This document shows positions 9,189 to 18,434 of a DNA stretch of 64,000 nt, in pieces; positions within the stretch are counted from its first letter, which is position 1; every line of letters starts with the position of its first letter. The notes beneath the pieces are model-generated. The model did no database searches. It saw only the letters and a list, made by a program, of their open reading frames with translations, and was not told where the DNA came from. Origin of the DNA: a bacterium 1xD42-87 (GTDB lineage Bacteria > Bacillota > Clostridia > Lachnospirales > Lachnospiraceae); assembly GCA_003611805.1 (NCBI GenBank), contig RAYM01000030.1, positions 30,736 through 94,735 of the forward strand, given 5' to 3'. A program made the position numbers and the translations under genes.

Positions 9189-9292
9189 AAGGCTGCCTGC
9201 CGAGTTTGAAACGACTGCCGGGGAAACGATGGAAAAATAAGAGGAGATACAGATGAAAAAGCCGGAGAAATGAAATTCAGACATCACAAACT

Positions 9293-9342
9293 AAGCGGTT
9301 AGGAGCCTGGCGATTTGTCAAAAGCCAAAGTTCTGACCGCTT
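9293..9342 (+). terminator. Hairpin after pyrC
   Basis: AAGCGGT (9293-9299) pairs with ACCGCTT (9336-9342), with further G-U pairing inside. It lies between the convergent pyrC and xre genes. There is no T run, so termination is probable, not certain. The rest of 9189-9371 shows nothing else. Confidence 0.4.
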
Positions 9343-9371
9343 ATTGCGGAGGCATAACAATATGAGTTCTG

Positions 9372-9731
9372 CTATGTTGTCCGATTAACAGAATTTCTGA
9401 GCGTCAGCAACTCATAGTAATCCAAAAGAGCGGCGGTGTTGTGACGGTCCAGCTCCAGTGTGGTGTTAATCAGATCGCTGACGGTATACTCTGCAGAAAG
9501 ACGTTTGTTCAACATGCTGATGCTGGCGCGGTACCGGGTCCGCTGCAAAAGAAAATCTGTGGATACGTCATAAAAGTCCGCGAGTTTAATCAGCGTATTG
9601 AGATCAGGTGTATGCACGCCCTTTTCATAGTTGGAAACAGTTGCCACTGTTACATTCAGATAGGCGGCAACCTCCTTCTGCAGGCAGCCTTTTTCTTTGC
9701 GCAGTTTAGCCAGAAATGTACCAAATTCCAT
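9372..9731 (-). CDS. Xre-family transcriptional regulator
   Basis: 119 aa from the ATG at 9731, which has GGAG six bases upstream; an in-frame ATG at 9743 lacks a ribosome binding site. The N-terminal HTH_3 domain (~1-62) contains LRKEKGCLQKEVAAYLNV, VATVSNYEKG and PDLNTLIKLADFYDVSTDFLL, a textbook Cro/C1-type helix-turn-helix. The C-terminal ~50 residues are helical and unassigned. It is divergent from the isochorismatase gene across a 240-base gap with operator-like repeats, so it may control itself and that gene. Confidence 0.85.
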   Translation of the reverse strand: MEFGTFLAKLRKEKGCLQKEVAAYLNVTVATVSNYEKGVHTPDLNTLIKLADFYDVSTDFLLQRTRYRASISMLNKRLSAEYTVSDLINTTLELDRHNTAALLDYYELLTLRNSVNRTT

Positions 9732-9830
9732 TGTTTTCTCCATACCAAAGCAGGATGCTTCGGTCTTTTTCTGAAAGTGGGGCAGACCGCAAGGGGTCTG
9801 CATGTCATTGTGCTTCAAAAATAGTTATAA

Positions 9831-9863
9831 CGATATTTTAACTGTATCGCATTTTAACGATGA
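9831..9863. promoter_or_regulatory. Operator-like repeats between xre and isochorismatase
   Basis: CGATA (9831-9835) and TATCG (9845-9849) form an inverted repeat, and ATTTTAAC occurs twice within 25 bases. The segment sits upstream of both divergent genes. It is a natural candidate site for the Xre protein. This is inferred from position and symmetry only. Confidence 0.35.
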
Positions 9864-9972
9864 AAAAAGTAAAATAAACGTAGCGCATAAAAACTGGAAA
9901 ATCATGGAAATAAAATTAATGAATAATTTAATAGGAAAGAAGGATTAATGGATTTTATTAGGGGGGGATATT

Positions 9973-10506
9973 ATGATTTTACTTATAGTTGATACGCAGA
10001 AAGGAATTACAGATGGAAGGCTGTTTGCTTTTGAAAGGCTGAGAGCGAACATAAAAACGCTGATCAGGCAAGCCAGAAAGCATCGGGTTGAGGTGGTGTA
10101 CATGAGGCATGACGACGGTCCAGGCACAGGATTTTCCGTGGGAGATGACGAGTTTGCGATATTTGAGGAGTTTGCGCCTTTGAAGGGGGAGCGCATTTTT
10201 GACAAGACGGTAAACAGTGCACTACACGAATCAACGGGGCTTGCAGAATATTTGTCAAAGAAAAAGGAAACGAAAATTATGATCGTGGGTTTGCAGACAA
10301 ATTTTTGTATAGATGCCACCATTCAAAGCGGCTTCCATCTGGGATACGAGATGATCGTACCAGCTTACGCGAACTCCACTTTTGACAATGATTATATGAC
10401 GAAGAACGTGTGCTATCATTACTATAATGATTTTCTCTGGAATGGAAGGTATGCAAGGTGCGTTTCGATGGAGGAAGCGGTAGAGATGCTGGCGGAGAAA
10501 GAATGA
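9973..10506 (+). CDS. Isochorismatase-family cysteine hydrolase
   Basis: 177 aa. A Rossmann-like cysteine hydrolase with the family triad: Asp in LLIVDTQ (residue 7), Lys in DKTVNSAL (~76) and the nucleophile Cys in GLQTNFCIDAT (~112), preceded by the usual cis-peptide region. Members include nicotinamidases and N-carbamoyl hydrolases; the substrate cannot be read from sequence. A GGGGGG stretch precedes ATG 9973. It is divergent from the xre gene and may be under its control. Confidence 0.85.
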   Translation: MILLIVDTQKGITDGRLFAFERLRANIKTLIRQARKHRVEVVYMRHDDGPGTGFSVGDDEFAIFEEFAPLKGERIFDKTVNSALHESTGLAEYLSKKKETKIMIVGLQTNFCIDATIQSGFHLGYEMIVPAYANSTFDNDYMTKNVCYHYYNDFLWNGRYARCVSMEEAVEMLAEKE

Positions 10507-10673
10507 AGGATTTTATATTGGTGGGAAAGTTAAGGAAAAAACAGACGAGAAACTGCCTGAATAGAAATCCTGCGCCGGTAATTTTGTTTCCTGATTTGCC
10601 GATTCTTGTTGTTTCATAGGAAGCTTGATTTTAGAAGGAAACATAGGTATAAGTATAGGGGAGGTGACAGTGT

Positions 10674-11087
10674 ATGTGGTTTTTATTTGCAATTCTGTCC
10701 GCAGTGTTTGCGGCATTGACTTCGATACTGGCGAAAGTCGGAATCGAGGGCGTTAATTCCAATCTTGCCACGGCAATACGGACGGTTGTGGTCGTCATTA
10801 TGGCGTGGGGCATGGTGTTTCTGACAAACACACAGGGCGGCATACCGGAGATCAGCAGAAAAAGCTGGACGTTCCTGATTCTTTCCGGGCTGGCGACCGG
10901 CGCGTCATGGCTCTGCTATTACCATGCCCTGCAGATCGGGGAGGCATCCAAGGTGGTGCCGATCGACAAATTGAGCGTGGTGATCACCCTCATACTGGCT
11001 TTTGTTTTTCTGCACGAAGAGTTTACGGCAAAGTCGCTGGTCGGCTGTGTGCTGATCGGGGTGGGAACGCTGGTTATGGTTATTTGA
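10674..11087 (+). CDS. Single-domain EamA transporter
   Basis: 137 aa with four or five membrane helices and one EamA repeat, half the size of the usual two-repeat DMT transporters. The first helix contains FAALTSILAKVGIEG, and the last is LVGCVLIGVGTLVMVI after the HEEF loop typical of EamA C-terminal helices. Half-size members work as dimers. GGAGGTGA precedes ATG 10674. The transported solute is unknown. 10507-10673 holds no gene. Confidence 0.8.
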   Translation: MWFLFAILSAVFAALTSILAKVGIEGVNSNLATAIRTVVVVIMAWGMVFLTNTQGGIPEISRKSWTFLILSGLATGASWLCYYHALQIGEASKVVPIDKLSVVITLILAFVFLHEEFTAKSLVGCVLIGVGTLVMVI

Positions 11088-11103
11088 TTGTGTGGAGGAC
11101 CAG

Positions 11104-11411
11104 ATGTATCAGATAGTCGGATATTATATCTGCGAGAGGATTCCGATACCCGGATGGCTTCATCGGAGCGGGAAAGCTATAAGATCCGCTGGGGGCTCAA
11201 TGAGGAACGAGCCGGGAAACTTGTGGCAGACATAGGCACGCTCATTGGGAAAGGGCTTGCGGACCTGCACGAAATGTTGCCCGGCGTAAGATTTAACCAT
11301 TATGGGCTTTTGAAGCATACATTTGAAGAGACGGCAGCGTTTTCCGATCGAATACAGGGATATGGCGAGTCTGTTTTGTGGGTTCCGTGCCGGATTGGGA
11401 AATGTATATAG
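11104..11411 (+). pseudogene. Frameshifted small ORF, unrecognised
   Basis: GTGGAGGA sits ideally in front of ATG 11104, but that frame closes after 43 codons at 11235. A second frame, open from about 11088 to 11411, has a more protein-like composition (for example WGLNEERAGKLVADIG). The best reading is one short gene broken by a frameshift. I do not recognise the family. Confidence 0.35.
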
Positions 11412-11460
11412 CACGCTTTTGTACGTGCAAGAGTTTTCTTTCGTTCACAGGAGGTAATTA

Positions 11461-11970
11461 ATGGAATATACGAACGAATATATTTCCCCTCTAGGGAAGA
11501 TACTGCTCGCGTCAGACGGACATGCCCTGACCGGTTTATGGTTTGAGGGACAGAAATATTTTGCGGCGAAACTGGAACGGGATCACGAAGAGAAAGACCT
11601 GCCTGTCTTTGTACAGGTGGCAGAATGGCTCGCCCTGTATTTTAACGGGAAAAACCCCGCCTTTACGCCGCCGCTGACACTGAAAGGAACGCCTTTTCAG
11701 AAAGAAGTCTGGGAAGCGATGCTCGCGATCCCGTTCGGACAGACAACGACTTATGCAAAAATTGCCGCGCAAATTGCAAAGCACAGGGGGCTTGCATCCA
11801 TGTCGGCGCAGGCGGTCGGCAGCGCGGTGGCACACAATCCCATCTCCCTTATCATCCCATGTCACAGGGTCGTCGGGTCGGACGGCAGCCTGACGGGGTA
11901 CGCGGGCGGCATCGAAAAGAAGGAATGGCTTCTGGCAATGGAAAGACAAGCGCCGGAGAGTGTGATATAA
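11461..11970 (+). CDS. ogt: Methylated-DNA-[protein]-cysteine S-methyltransferase
   Basis: 169 aa. It removes the methyl group from O6-methylguanine by transfer to its own cysteine. The active-site motif IPCHRV (~residue 137) and the DNA-binding helix-turn-helix region GTPFQKEVWEAMLAIPFGQTT-type segment (~78-100) are present, as is the C-terminal GYAGGIEKKEWLL. The N-terminal ribonuclease-H-like domain is short, as in Ogt. Start ATG 11461 follows AGGAGG. It is monocistronic. Confidence 0.93.
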   Translation: MEYTNEYISPLGKILLASDGHALTGLWFEGQKYFAAKLERDHEEKDLPVFVQVAEWLALYFNGKNPAFTPPLTLKGTPFQKEVWEAMLAIPFGQTTTYAKIAAQIAKHRGLASMSAQAVGSAVAHNPISLIIPCHRVVGSDGSLTGYAGGIEKKEWLLAMERQAPESVI

Positions 11971-12059
11971 TCTACGTGATGGCAATGAGCAGTGCGCAGA
12001 CGTAAGATGAAAAATGGCAGCTTGCTGACGGCTTTTTCAGATTGCGGATGAATAGGGCG

Positions 12060-12090
12060 GTGCTAAGCGCCAGTGGCGCTTGTTTAGCAC
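12060..12090 (+). other. Hairpin in the pyrK leader
   Basis: GTGCTAAGCGCC and GGCGCTTGTTTAGCAC form a strong stem at 12060-12090, inside the 219-base gap before pyrK. A second weaker pairing (AACCGCAG with CTGCGGGTT) lies at about 12130-12165. It could be part of a pyr attenuator, but I cannot match a PyrR-binding sequence with confidence. Confidence 0.45.
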
Positions 12091-12189
12091 GGACCGAAGC
12101 GGAGCGTAGACAGCCCGCGAGCGAGGAAAACCGCAGGTTTTTCGAGCTTGCACTGCGGGTTTAAGCAGCTGAGAAGAAAGGAACCGCAT

Positions 12190-12966
12190 ATGGCGCAAAA
12201 GAAAAAAGTAACGGCGACGGTAATATCGCAAAAACAGATAGGCGAGCAGATTTTCGACCTCTGGCTGGAGACGAAGCTTGCGAAGGACGCCCATCCCGGG
12301 CAGTTTGTGGCGGTCTATCCCCGCGGAGGGAGTATGCTCCTGCCCCGTCCCATCAGCATCTGCGAGACGGACAGGGAGAAAAACAGGCTGCGGCTGGTGT
12401 ACCGCGTGGCGGGAAAAGGCACGGCGGAGTTTTCGACATGTAAGGCAGGTGACCGTTTGGATATACTTGGCGTGCTCGGAAACGGGTTTCCTGTTGATAG
12501 GGCGAAGGGGAAACACGTCTTTCTGATGGGCGGCGGGATCGGTATTCCGCCCATGCTGGAGCTGGCTAAGGCGATAGGTGAGAAGAAGCAGATTCTCCTC
12601 GGCTATCGGAATAAGGACCTTTTTCTGGAAGAGGACTTGGCGGAGTACGGCGACGTCTACGTGGCGACGGAGGACGGCAGCGTGGGGACGAAGGGAAATG
12701 TGATGGACATCATCAAAGCTTATTCGCTCCATGCGGATGTGATTATGGCGTGCGGACCGATGCCGATGCTCCGGGCAATTAAAAAGTATGCGGCGGAAAA
12801 TGGGATTGAGGCATACATTTCTCTGGAGGAGCGCATGGCATGCGGCGTGGGTGCGTGTTTGGGCTGTGTATGCCGCACGACGAAGGTGGATGCCCATTCC
12901 CATGTACACAATGCGCGCATCTGTACGGAGGGGCCGGTATTTGAAGCAGGGGAGGTGGAACTATGA
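12190..12966 (+). CDS. pyrK: Dihydroorotate dehydrogenase electron-transfer subunit
   Basis: 258 aa from ATG 12190 (AAAGGA upstream). PyrK passes electrons from dihydroorotate, via PyrD FMN, through FAD and a [2Fe-2S] cluster to NAD+. The FAD-binding barrel has PRPISIC (~54). The NAD domain has GGGIGIPPMLEL (~115) and CGPMPML (~190). The C-terminal cluster is CGVGACLGCVCR (~217) with a last Cys in ARIC. It overlaps pyrD by four bases, so the pair is translationally coupled. Confidence 0.95.
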   Translation: MAQKKKVTATVISQKQIGEQIFDLWLETKLAKDAHPGQFVAVYPRGGSMLLPRPISICETDREKNRLRLVYRVAGKGTAEFSTCKAGDRLDILGVLGNGFPVDRAKGKHVFLMGGGIGIPPMLELAKAIGEKKQILLGYRNKDLFLEEDLAEYGDVYVATEDGSVGTKGNVMDIIKAYSLHADVIMACGPMPMLRAIKKYAAENGIEAYISLEERMACGVGACLGCVCRTTKVDAHSHVHNARICTEGPVFEAGEVEL

Positions 12967-13865
12967 ATACAGAGGTAAAAATCGCGGGAGTCACCTTTAA
13001 AAATCCTGTTATGACGGCGTCCGGTACTTTCGGTTCCGGCATGGAGTACAGCGACTTTGTGGATTTGAACAGACTTGGCGCGGTGGTGACCAAAGGCGTG
13101 GCGAATGTGCCCTGGGAGGGCAATCCGACGCCCCGTGTGGCGGAAGTGTACGGCGGCATGTTAAATGCCATCGGCCTGCAGAACCCCGGGATTGATGTTT
13201 TTATAGAGAGGGATCTGGCTTTTCTAAAAAAGTATGACACAAATGTCATAGTAAACGTCTGTGGCAAAACCGTGGAGGATTATCTGGAAGTGGTGGAGCG
13301 CCTTTCGGACACGTCCGTTTCCATGCTGGAAATCAATGTGTCCTGCCCCAATGTAAAAGAGGGGGCGATCGCTTTCGGGCAGAAGGTGGATTCCCTCTAC
13401 GATATCACGTCACAGATTAAGAAAAAGGCGAAACAGCCGGTGATTATGAAGCTGAGCCCGAATGTGACGGACATCACGGAGTTGGCAAAAGCGGCGGAGG
13501 CGGCGGGAGCCGACGCGCTTTCCATGATTAACACGATCACGGGCATGAAGATTGATATTCACAGGAAAAAGTTTGTGCTTGCCAATAAGACGGGGGGCAT
13601 GTCCGGTCCTGCTGTCAAGCCGGTGGCTGTGCGGATGGTTTATCAGACGGTGCAGGCTGTGAAGATTCCGATTATCGGCATGGGCGGTATCGGCAGCGCG
13701 GAGGACGCGATCGAGTTCCTGCTTGCCGGGGCCAGCGCGGTTGCGGTTGGGGCGATGAATTTTGTGAACCCTTATACGACTGTGGAAGTGGTGGAAGGAA
13801 TCGAGGCTTATATGAAGCAGTATGGGATTGAGAATGTGACGGAGCTGGTCGGGGCGGTCTCGTAG
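12963..13865 (+). CDS. pyrD: Dihydroorotate dehydrogenase, class 1B catalytic subunit
   Basis: 300 aa. The FMN enzyme oxidises dihydroorotate to orotate. The catalytic Cys is in INVSCPNVK (~128), as in class 1 enzymes; class 2 enzymes have Ser there. FMN and phosphate contacts include MTASGTFGSG (~17), KLSPNVTD (~165) and GMGGIGSAEDA (~240). Its partner PyrK makes this the NAD-linked 1B type. Its ATG lies inside the end of pyrK. pyrC lies upstream on the same strand but with several unrelated genes between. Confidence 0.96.
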   Translation: MNTEVKIAGVTFKNPVMTASGTFGSGMEYSDFVDLNRLGAVVTKGVANVPWEGNPTPRVAEVYGGMLNAIGLQNPGIDVFIERDLAFLKKYDTNVIVNVCGKTVEDYLEVVERLSDTSVSMLEINVSCPNVKEGAIAFGQKVDSLYDITSQIKKKAKQPVIMKLSPNVTDITELAKAAEAAGADALSMINTITGMKIDIHRKKFVLANKTGGMSGPAVKPVAVRMVYQTVQAVKIPIIGMGGIGSAEDAIEFLLAGASAVAVGAMNFVNPYTTVEVVEGIEAYMKQYGIENVTELVGAVS

Positions 13866-13973
13866 GAAATGCGCAAAAGGAATGCCGTATGCTGATTAGG
13901 AGAAACTATGCCGGCAGCGTGGTGAACATGGCTGACGCAATGGGAAATGCTGGGAAGGCAGGAGGAAACGGAA

Positions 13974-14633
13974 ATGACGATAGAGGAGTTTAGAAAGAGA
14001 GTGGAAGACGATCCCGAGTGGGCGCCGGGATGGGAAATTATTGACAAGGAATTTGACAGGCTTTATCCCGGGGTGAAGCCCGGGCATTATGCCACAGACA
14101 TGGCGTCGAGAGCTGTCTTTGGAGGAAACAATTACCTTGACGGATTTTCCATTTATCCATCTCCGAAAGGCTATAAGCACATAGTGACATACGGCATGAC
14201 CCAGCTTTACGCCAATGAAAAAGCGCTTGGCGGCGAGTGGAGTAAATGGGGTTATGAAATGACGATCAAGCTTAGGGAAGAGACAGACGAGGCGTGTATG
14301 TGGGCGATTGACATGATGCTGAATCTTGCCAGATATACTTATACACAGGAAAGGTTTTTTGATCCCTTCGAGTATGTTTCGGGCGGGGGAAAGTCTTTGC
14401 ATACGGGTGTGGAGTCAGACATTACAGCTCTTTTGACGATTGCAGATACAGAAGCGCAGACGCAGGACACGTTATATGGCAAGACCCAGTTTATCCAGCT
14501 GGTCGGCATAACGGAGAGCGAGCTGCAGGCATTGATTGAGGATCACGATAACGCGTATAAGCTTTATGACTTGATGAAAAAAGACAATCCCGATTTTGTC
14601 ACCGATATGAAGCGGACGAAATCATATCTGTAA
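13974..14633 (+). CDS. Suppressor-of-fused (SUFU) domain protein
   Basis: 219 aa from ATG 13974, which has AGGAGG at 13960-13965. It matches the bacterial SUFU domain: HIVTYGMTQLY (~63), WGYEMTIKL (~85), MMLNLARYTY (~110) and QLVGITESEL (~180) follow the family order. SUFU domains occur widely in bacteria, often as immunity proteins to polymorphic toxins or as stand-alone housekeeping proteins. No toxin is visible beside it, so its role is open. Confidence 0.8.
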   Translation: MTIEEFRKRVEDDPEWAPGWEIIDKEFDRLYPGVKPGHYATDMASRAVFGGNNYLDGFSIYPSPKGYKHIVTYGMTQLYANEKALGGEWSKWGYEMTIKLREETDEACMWAIDMMLNLARYTYTQERFFDPFEYVSGGGKSLHTGVESDITALLTIADTEAQTQDTLYGKTQFIQLVGITESELQALIEDHDNAYKLYDLMKKDNPDFVTDMKRTKSYL

Positions 14634-14731
14634 AAACCGGGCGCCGGCGCACTCGATTCAGAGAATGCTTCGCATGCTCCTTTCATGCTTTACTTTGTCG
14701 CAATTTCCCGCCAAAATAAAAAACATATCCG

Positions 14732-14783
14732 CCCCTCCCTGCGCATAGATTTATAGTAACTATACGCAGGGAGGGCATTTTTT
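14732..14783 (+). promoter_or_regulatory. Hairpin that sequesters the SipL ribosome binding site
   Basis: CCCTCCCTGCGCATAG (about 14733-14749) pairs with CTATACGCAGGGAGGGC (14760-14776), followed by a T run. The 3' arm contains the GGGAGGG ribosome binding site of the GTG start at 14784. The same element can act as an intrinsic terminator for upstream transcription and as a translation block. Confidence 0.7.
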
Positions 14784-16340
14784 GTGGAATTGGTGAAGAA
14801 AAAGATACATATGGATCGAATAAACGGCAGAGCCGGTACGCAGATGGTATTGGAAGAGGACGTCAACATTTCAGATAATAAACTGGATGCAAACTATCTG
14901 TTAAGCAGTAAAGGCGAGATCATTATGGAGGAGATCCGCCCTGGTGAAAACGCGGTCAGCCTGAAAGGAAAGCTGGTGGTGTCCATACTGTATCTGACGG
15001 ACATGGAGGGGATGTGCGCCAGCATGGAGGCGGTGATTCCCTTTGAGGAAAAGGTAAATATGGAAGGGGTAAATAACGGCGACACGATCCTGACGGAAAG
15101 CTGTATCGAGGATTTGACGGTGGGGCTGATCAACTCGCGAAAATTCAGCGTGCAGGCGGTGGTTTCCTTTACACTGGAGCGGGAGGAGCAGGTGGAGTGT
15201 GAGACGGCGGTTGACCTTTACCATGAGGAACCTGTAGAGTACCGCAAGTGCGTATATCCCGTGGTGGAACTTGTGCTGCACAAGAAAGATATTTTCCGTC
15301 TAAAAGAGGAGATGGAACTGACGGGCAATCTGCCCAATGTGTTCCAGACCATATGGCACCATATTTGTTTCGACCATGTGGAGTTTAAGGCGCTGGAGGA
15401 GAAGCTTTCGATTCAGGGGGAGATGCGGGCTTTTTTCCTGTATGAAGGCGAAGGGGATAACGACAAAACACAGTGGTATGAAAATACGGTGCCATTCAGC
15501 GGCATTATCGAGTGCCACGGGTGCCGGGAGAATATGATTCCCGATATCCAGTATCATCTGGGACAGTGCAATGTGGAAGTGCGGCAGGATTTCGATGGCG
15601 AGGAGAGAGTGTTCTGCGTGGAGCCGGTACTGGATCTGGATATCCACCTCTACGAGGAGGAAAACCTGGAGGTGATCTCCGACGTTTACGGCGTGGATAA
15701 GGAGATTGAGGCGCTGACGACGCAGATGCCGGTAAAGAGTCTGCTGCTTGCTGGAAACGGAAAATGCAAGATTGCGGAGCATGTGCGGATCCAGAACCCG
15801 GAGATGCCGATGTATCAGCTCATCCACTCCGACGGGGAAATCAGGATCGACGAGCAGACCATTGTGGAGAACGGCATTGCCGTCACGGGAACGCTTCTGG
15901 TGACTACGCTTTATCTGAGTGCGGGTGGGGCGAAGTCCATTTATTCCACGGTCAACGAGCTGCCGTTCCAGTATGTGATCGAGGCGGAGAACATTCTGCC
16001 CACCTGTGTCTATAAGCTGCGGAGCAGCATCGAGCAGCTGACCGTGACCATGCTTGACAGCGATGAGCTGGATGTGAAGGCAGCGCTGCAGTTTAAGGTG
16101 ATTGTATTTTCCGTGCAGAACCGCGATCTGGTGACGGATATCCGGGTGGAGCCGCTTGACTTGAATAAGCTAAGCGACCTGCCGGGGATGGTGATCTGTA
16201 TTGTGGGACCGGGAGAGACGCTGTGGGATATCGGCAAGAAGTATTATGTGCCGGTGGCGCAGCTTAGGGAAGTCAACGAGCTGCCGACGGAGGAAATTTC
16301 GGCGGGAGATAAAATTTTGGTGGTGAAGGGCGGTATTTGA
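14784..16340 (+). CDS. SPOCS (DUF3794) and LysM protein, SipL-like spore coat morphogen
   Basis: 518 aa from GTG 14784. Three DUF3794/SPOCS-type segments fill ~30-460: GENAVSLKGKLVVSILYL, then a central one, then IAVTGTLLVTTLYLS. A C-terminal LysM domain (~472-517: GETLWDIGKKYYV, AGDKILVV) follows. This is the architecture of SipL, the Clostridioides protein that binds the SpoIVA ATPase and recruits it to the forespore surface. Mother-cell function is therefore likely. The ribosome binding site lies in a hairpin, which suggests tight control. Confidence 0.82.
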   Translation: MELVKKKIHMDRINGRAGTQMVLEEDVNISDNKLDANYLLSSKGEIIMEEIRPGENAVSLKGKLVVSILYLTDMEGMCASMEAVIPFEEKVNMEGVNNGDTILTESCIEDLTVGLINSRKFSVQAVVSFTLEREEQVECETAVDLYHEEPVEYRKCVYPVVELVLHKKDIFRLKEEMELTGNLPNVFQTIWHHICFDHVEFKALEEKLSIQGEMRAFFLYEGEGDNDKTQWYENTVPFSGIIECHGCRENMIPDIQYHLGQCNVEVRQDFDGEERVFCVEPVLDLDIHLYEEENLEVISDVYGVDKEIEALTTQMPVKSLLLAGNGKCKIAEHVRIQNPEMPMYQLIHSDGEIRIDEQTIVENGIAVTGTLLVTTLYLSAGGAKSIYSTVNELPFQYVIEAENILPTCVYKLRSSIEQLTVTMLDSDELDVKAALQFKVIVFSVQNRDLVTDIRVEPLDLNKLSDLPGMVICIVGPGETLWDIGKKYYVPVAQLREVNELPTEEISAGDKILVVKGGI

Positions 16341-16354
16341 GTTTGTAAGCGGAT

Positions 16355-16387
16355 GCGTGGGCGACGGGTAATATTACGTCGCCCGCG
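16355..16387 (+). terminator. GC-rich hairpin after sipL-like gene
   Basis: GCGTGGGCGACG pairs with CGTCGCCCGCGC around the loop GGTAATATTA. There is no T run, but position after the stop codon fits a transcript end. Confidence 0.5.
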
Positions 16388-16534
16388 CTGTGTTCTGGCA
16401 GGCTGCCCGCCTTCGCTTCGCTGGGCGTGGTGCGAGGATGTTTAGTAAAATTTAATGGAACTGTGTGTGCGGTTGTGGTAGAATAACAGCATTGAACAAT
16501 TTAGTAATCTGGAATTGGCTGTATTTTTATAGCA

Positions 16535-16720
16535 GTGGCTCATGCGGTAACAGTTGGAGAATATCCGGAGCTCAATTATCAGGATGCAATGAACTATTTT
16601 AAAGGTGCGCCGGAGACCATCATTGAGCTGGCAAAAAAAGAAGCGCTGCAATATGTTCTGGAAGACATAGATGAAATCAAGGTATCTATGGAGGAACTAA
16701 ACATTAAGCTGGAAGAGTAA
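16535..16720 (+). CDS. Small hypothetical protein
   Basis: 61 aa from GTG 16535; the ribosome binding site is weak. It is acidic and helical, ending in a probable coiled coil (DIDEIKVSMEELNIKLEE). I do not recognise it. It lies 24 bases before the spermidine-synthase-like gene. It may be the remnant of a longer gene. Confidence 0.4.
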   Translation: MAHAVTVGEYPELNYQDAMNYFKGAPETIIELAKKEALQYVLEDIDEIKVSMEELNIKLEE

Positions 16721-16744
16721 AAGAACCATAAAGGGAGAATTGGC

Positions 16745-18346
16745 ATGAACACAACACCAATTTTAAAGAATAGAATCTTTCTGTACCTGACGGAATTTTT
16801 CGCCGGCATGTCCGTGATGGCGGTGGAGCTGGGGGCGAGCAGGCTGCTCGCTCCTTATTTCAGTTCCTCCCAGATTGTGTGGACGATCATTATCGGCACC
16901 ATTATGATCGCCATGGCGCTCGGTAATATTTACGGCGGGAAGAGTGCGGACAAGGATCCGAACCCGGACAAGCTCTATACACGGATTCTGATTGCAGGAG
17001 TATGGATTGCGCTGATTCCGGCGGTGGGAAAGTATATTATTATAGGCATTTCCGCGCTGCTCATTTTTGCGGTGAACACGAATTTCCTGATCTGGGCGGC
17101 TTTTGCGGCGTGTATGGTGATCTTCGTGTTTCCACTCTTCCTTCTGGGAACGGTGACACCGTCCCTTGCGAAATACACGGTGCAGAGCCTTTCGGACAGC
17201 GGCAGTATCGTGGGGACTCTCGGTGCGTTTAATACAATCGGTAGCATTATCGGCACTTTTGTACCGACTTTTGTCTCGATTCCGGCGGTGGGCACATCGG
17301 TCACGTTTCTGATTTTTGCGGCGATTCTTCTGGGGCTTGGGATCATCTACTTTGTAAGCAAAAAGAGCGGATGGAAGAAAAGCGCGGCGTCGGCGGGCAT
17401 CTTTGTTCTGTGCTGTATTTTCGGGGCTTCGAACAGCTTTGCTTTCTGGGAGAGCAATCTGGCATACGAAGGGGAGTCCATTTACAATTACCTGCAGGTG
17501 AAAGAAAACGACAGAAATGTCATATTATCGACAAACGTGCTTTTTGGGGTACAGTCCATTCTGATCAAGGACGAGGGGCTGACGGGCATGTATTACGACT
17601 ATGCGATGGCGGCGCCGTTGATGACGGGAAAGGAAAATCCGGCGGAATGCAATACGCTGATTCTCGGCATGGGGACGGGCACCTACGCACACCAGTGCCG
17701 CGCTTACTTTGGGGACATGCCTGTGGAGGGCGTGGAGATCGACGAGAAGATCACGGATCTGGCGAGGACTTATTTTGAGCTGCCGGAGGATGTGCCAGTG
17801 ACGACCTATGACGGCAGGGCTTATCTGAATGCGATCGACGGGAAATATGACGTGATTATGGTGGATGCCTATCAGGATATCACCATTCCTTTCCAGATGT
17901 CTTCCGTGGAATTTTTTGCCCTGGTGAAGGAGCATCTTGCGGAGGATGGAGTGATGGTTGTCAACATGAACATGCGCGGCAGCGGGGAGGACAGCATCAA
18001 CGCTTATCTTTCTGACACGATCGCCAGCGTTTTTGGTGAGGTCTATACGGTGGACGTGAAGGGTTCCACCAACCGGGAGCTTTTTGCCTCCAACAATCCG
18101 CGGATGATAGAGAATCTGAAAAGGCACAAGGAGACTGTCGCGGACGAAAGCCTCCTTGTGATGATGGATACTGTTTCTGAAAACCTGATTCCCTATGAAG
18201 CGGGGAACCGCATTATGACGGATGACAAGGCGCCTGTGGAGCTTCTCGGTATGCGCGTCATCGACGAGCTGATCAGAAACGAGGTCGCTTATTACAAAAC
18301 ACTTTATGAGGAGCAGGGCATTCAGGGCGTGATCAACGCGCTGTAA
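16745..18346 (+). CDS. Membrane-fused spermidine-synthase-like protein
   Basis: 533 aa. The first ~220 residues form about seven membrane helices that resemble an MFS half (FFAGMSVMAVELGASRLLAPYF, with P-loop-like GTVTPSLAKY). The C-terminal ~280 residues are a Rossmann aminopropyltransferase-like domain with LILGMGTGTYAHQC (~302), EGVEIDEKI (~325) and VIMVDAY (~370). Such fused membrane proteins are common in bacteria; their substrate is unclear and polyamine synthesis is unproven. GGGAG precedes the ATG. It is not clearly in an operon. Confidence 0.82.
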   Translation: MNTTPILKNRIFLYLTEFFAGMSVMAVELGASRLLAPYFSSSQIVWTIIIGTIMIAMALGNIYGGKSADKDPNPDKLYTRILIAGVWIALIPAVGKYIIIGISALLIFAVNTNFLIWAAFAACMVIFVFPLFLLGTVTPSLAKYTVQSLSDSGSIVGTLGAFNTIGSIIGTFVPTFVSIPAVGTSVTFLIFAAILLGLGIIYFVSKKSGWKKSAASAGIFVLCCIFGASNSFAFWESNLAYEGESIYNYLQVKENDRNVILSTNVLFGVQSILIKDEGLTGMYYDYAMAAPLMTGKENPAECNTLILGMGTGTYAHQCRAYFGDMPVEGVEIDEKITDLARTYFELPEDVPVTTYDGRAYLNAIDGKYDVIMVDAYQDITIPFQMSSVEFFALVKEHLAEDGVMVVNMNMRGSGEDSINAYLSDTIASVFGEVYTVDVKGSTNRELFASNNPRMIENLKRHKETVADESLLVMMDTVSENLIPYEAGNRIMTDDKAPVELLGMRVIDELIRNEVAYYKTLYEEQGIQGVINAL

Positions 18347-18434
18347 CGCTTCTTGCTCAAATAATTTTACTGTTTTCTGTAATAAAACAAATAATCCTGT
18401 TTGCTTTTGTGAAATGCAGCGCTTTGTGGAAGTT

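Noticed and set aside
12090..12165. PyrR-binding attenuator in front of pyrK
   Set aside because: The leader has hairpins, but I could not find the conserved PyrR anti-antiterminator sequence.
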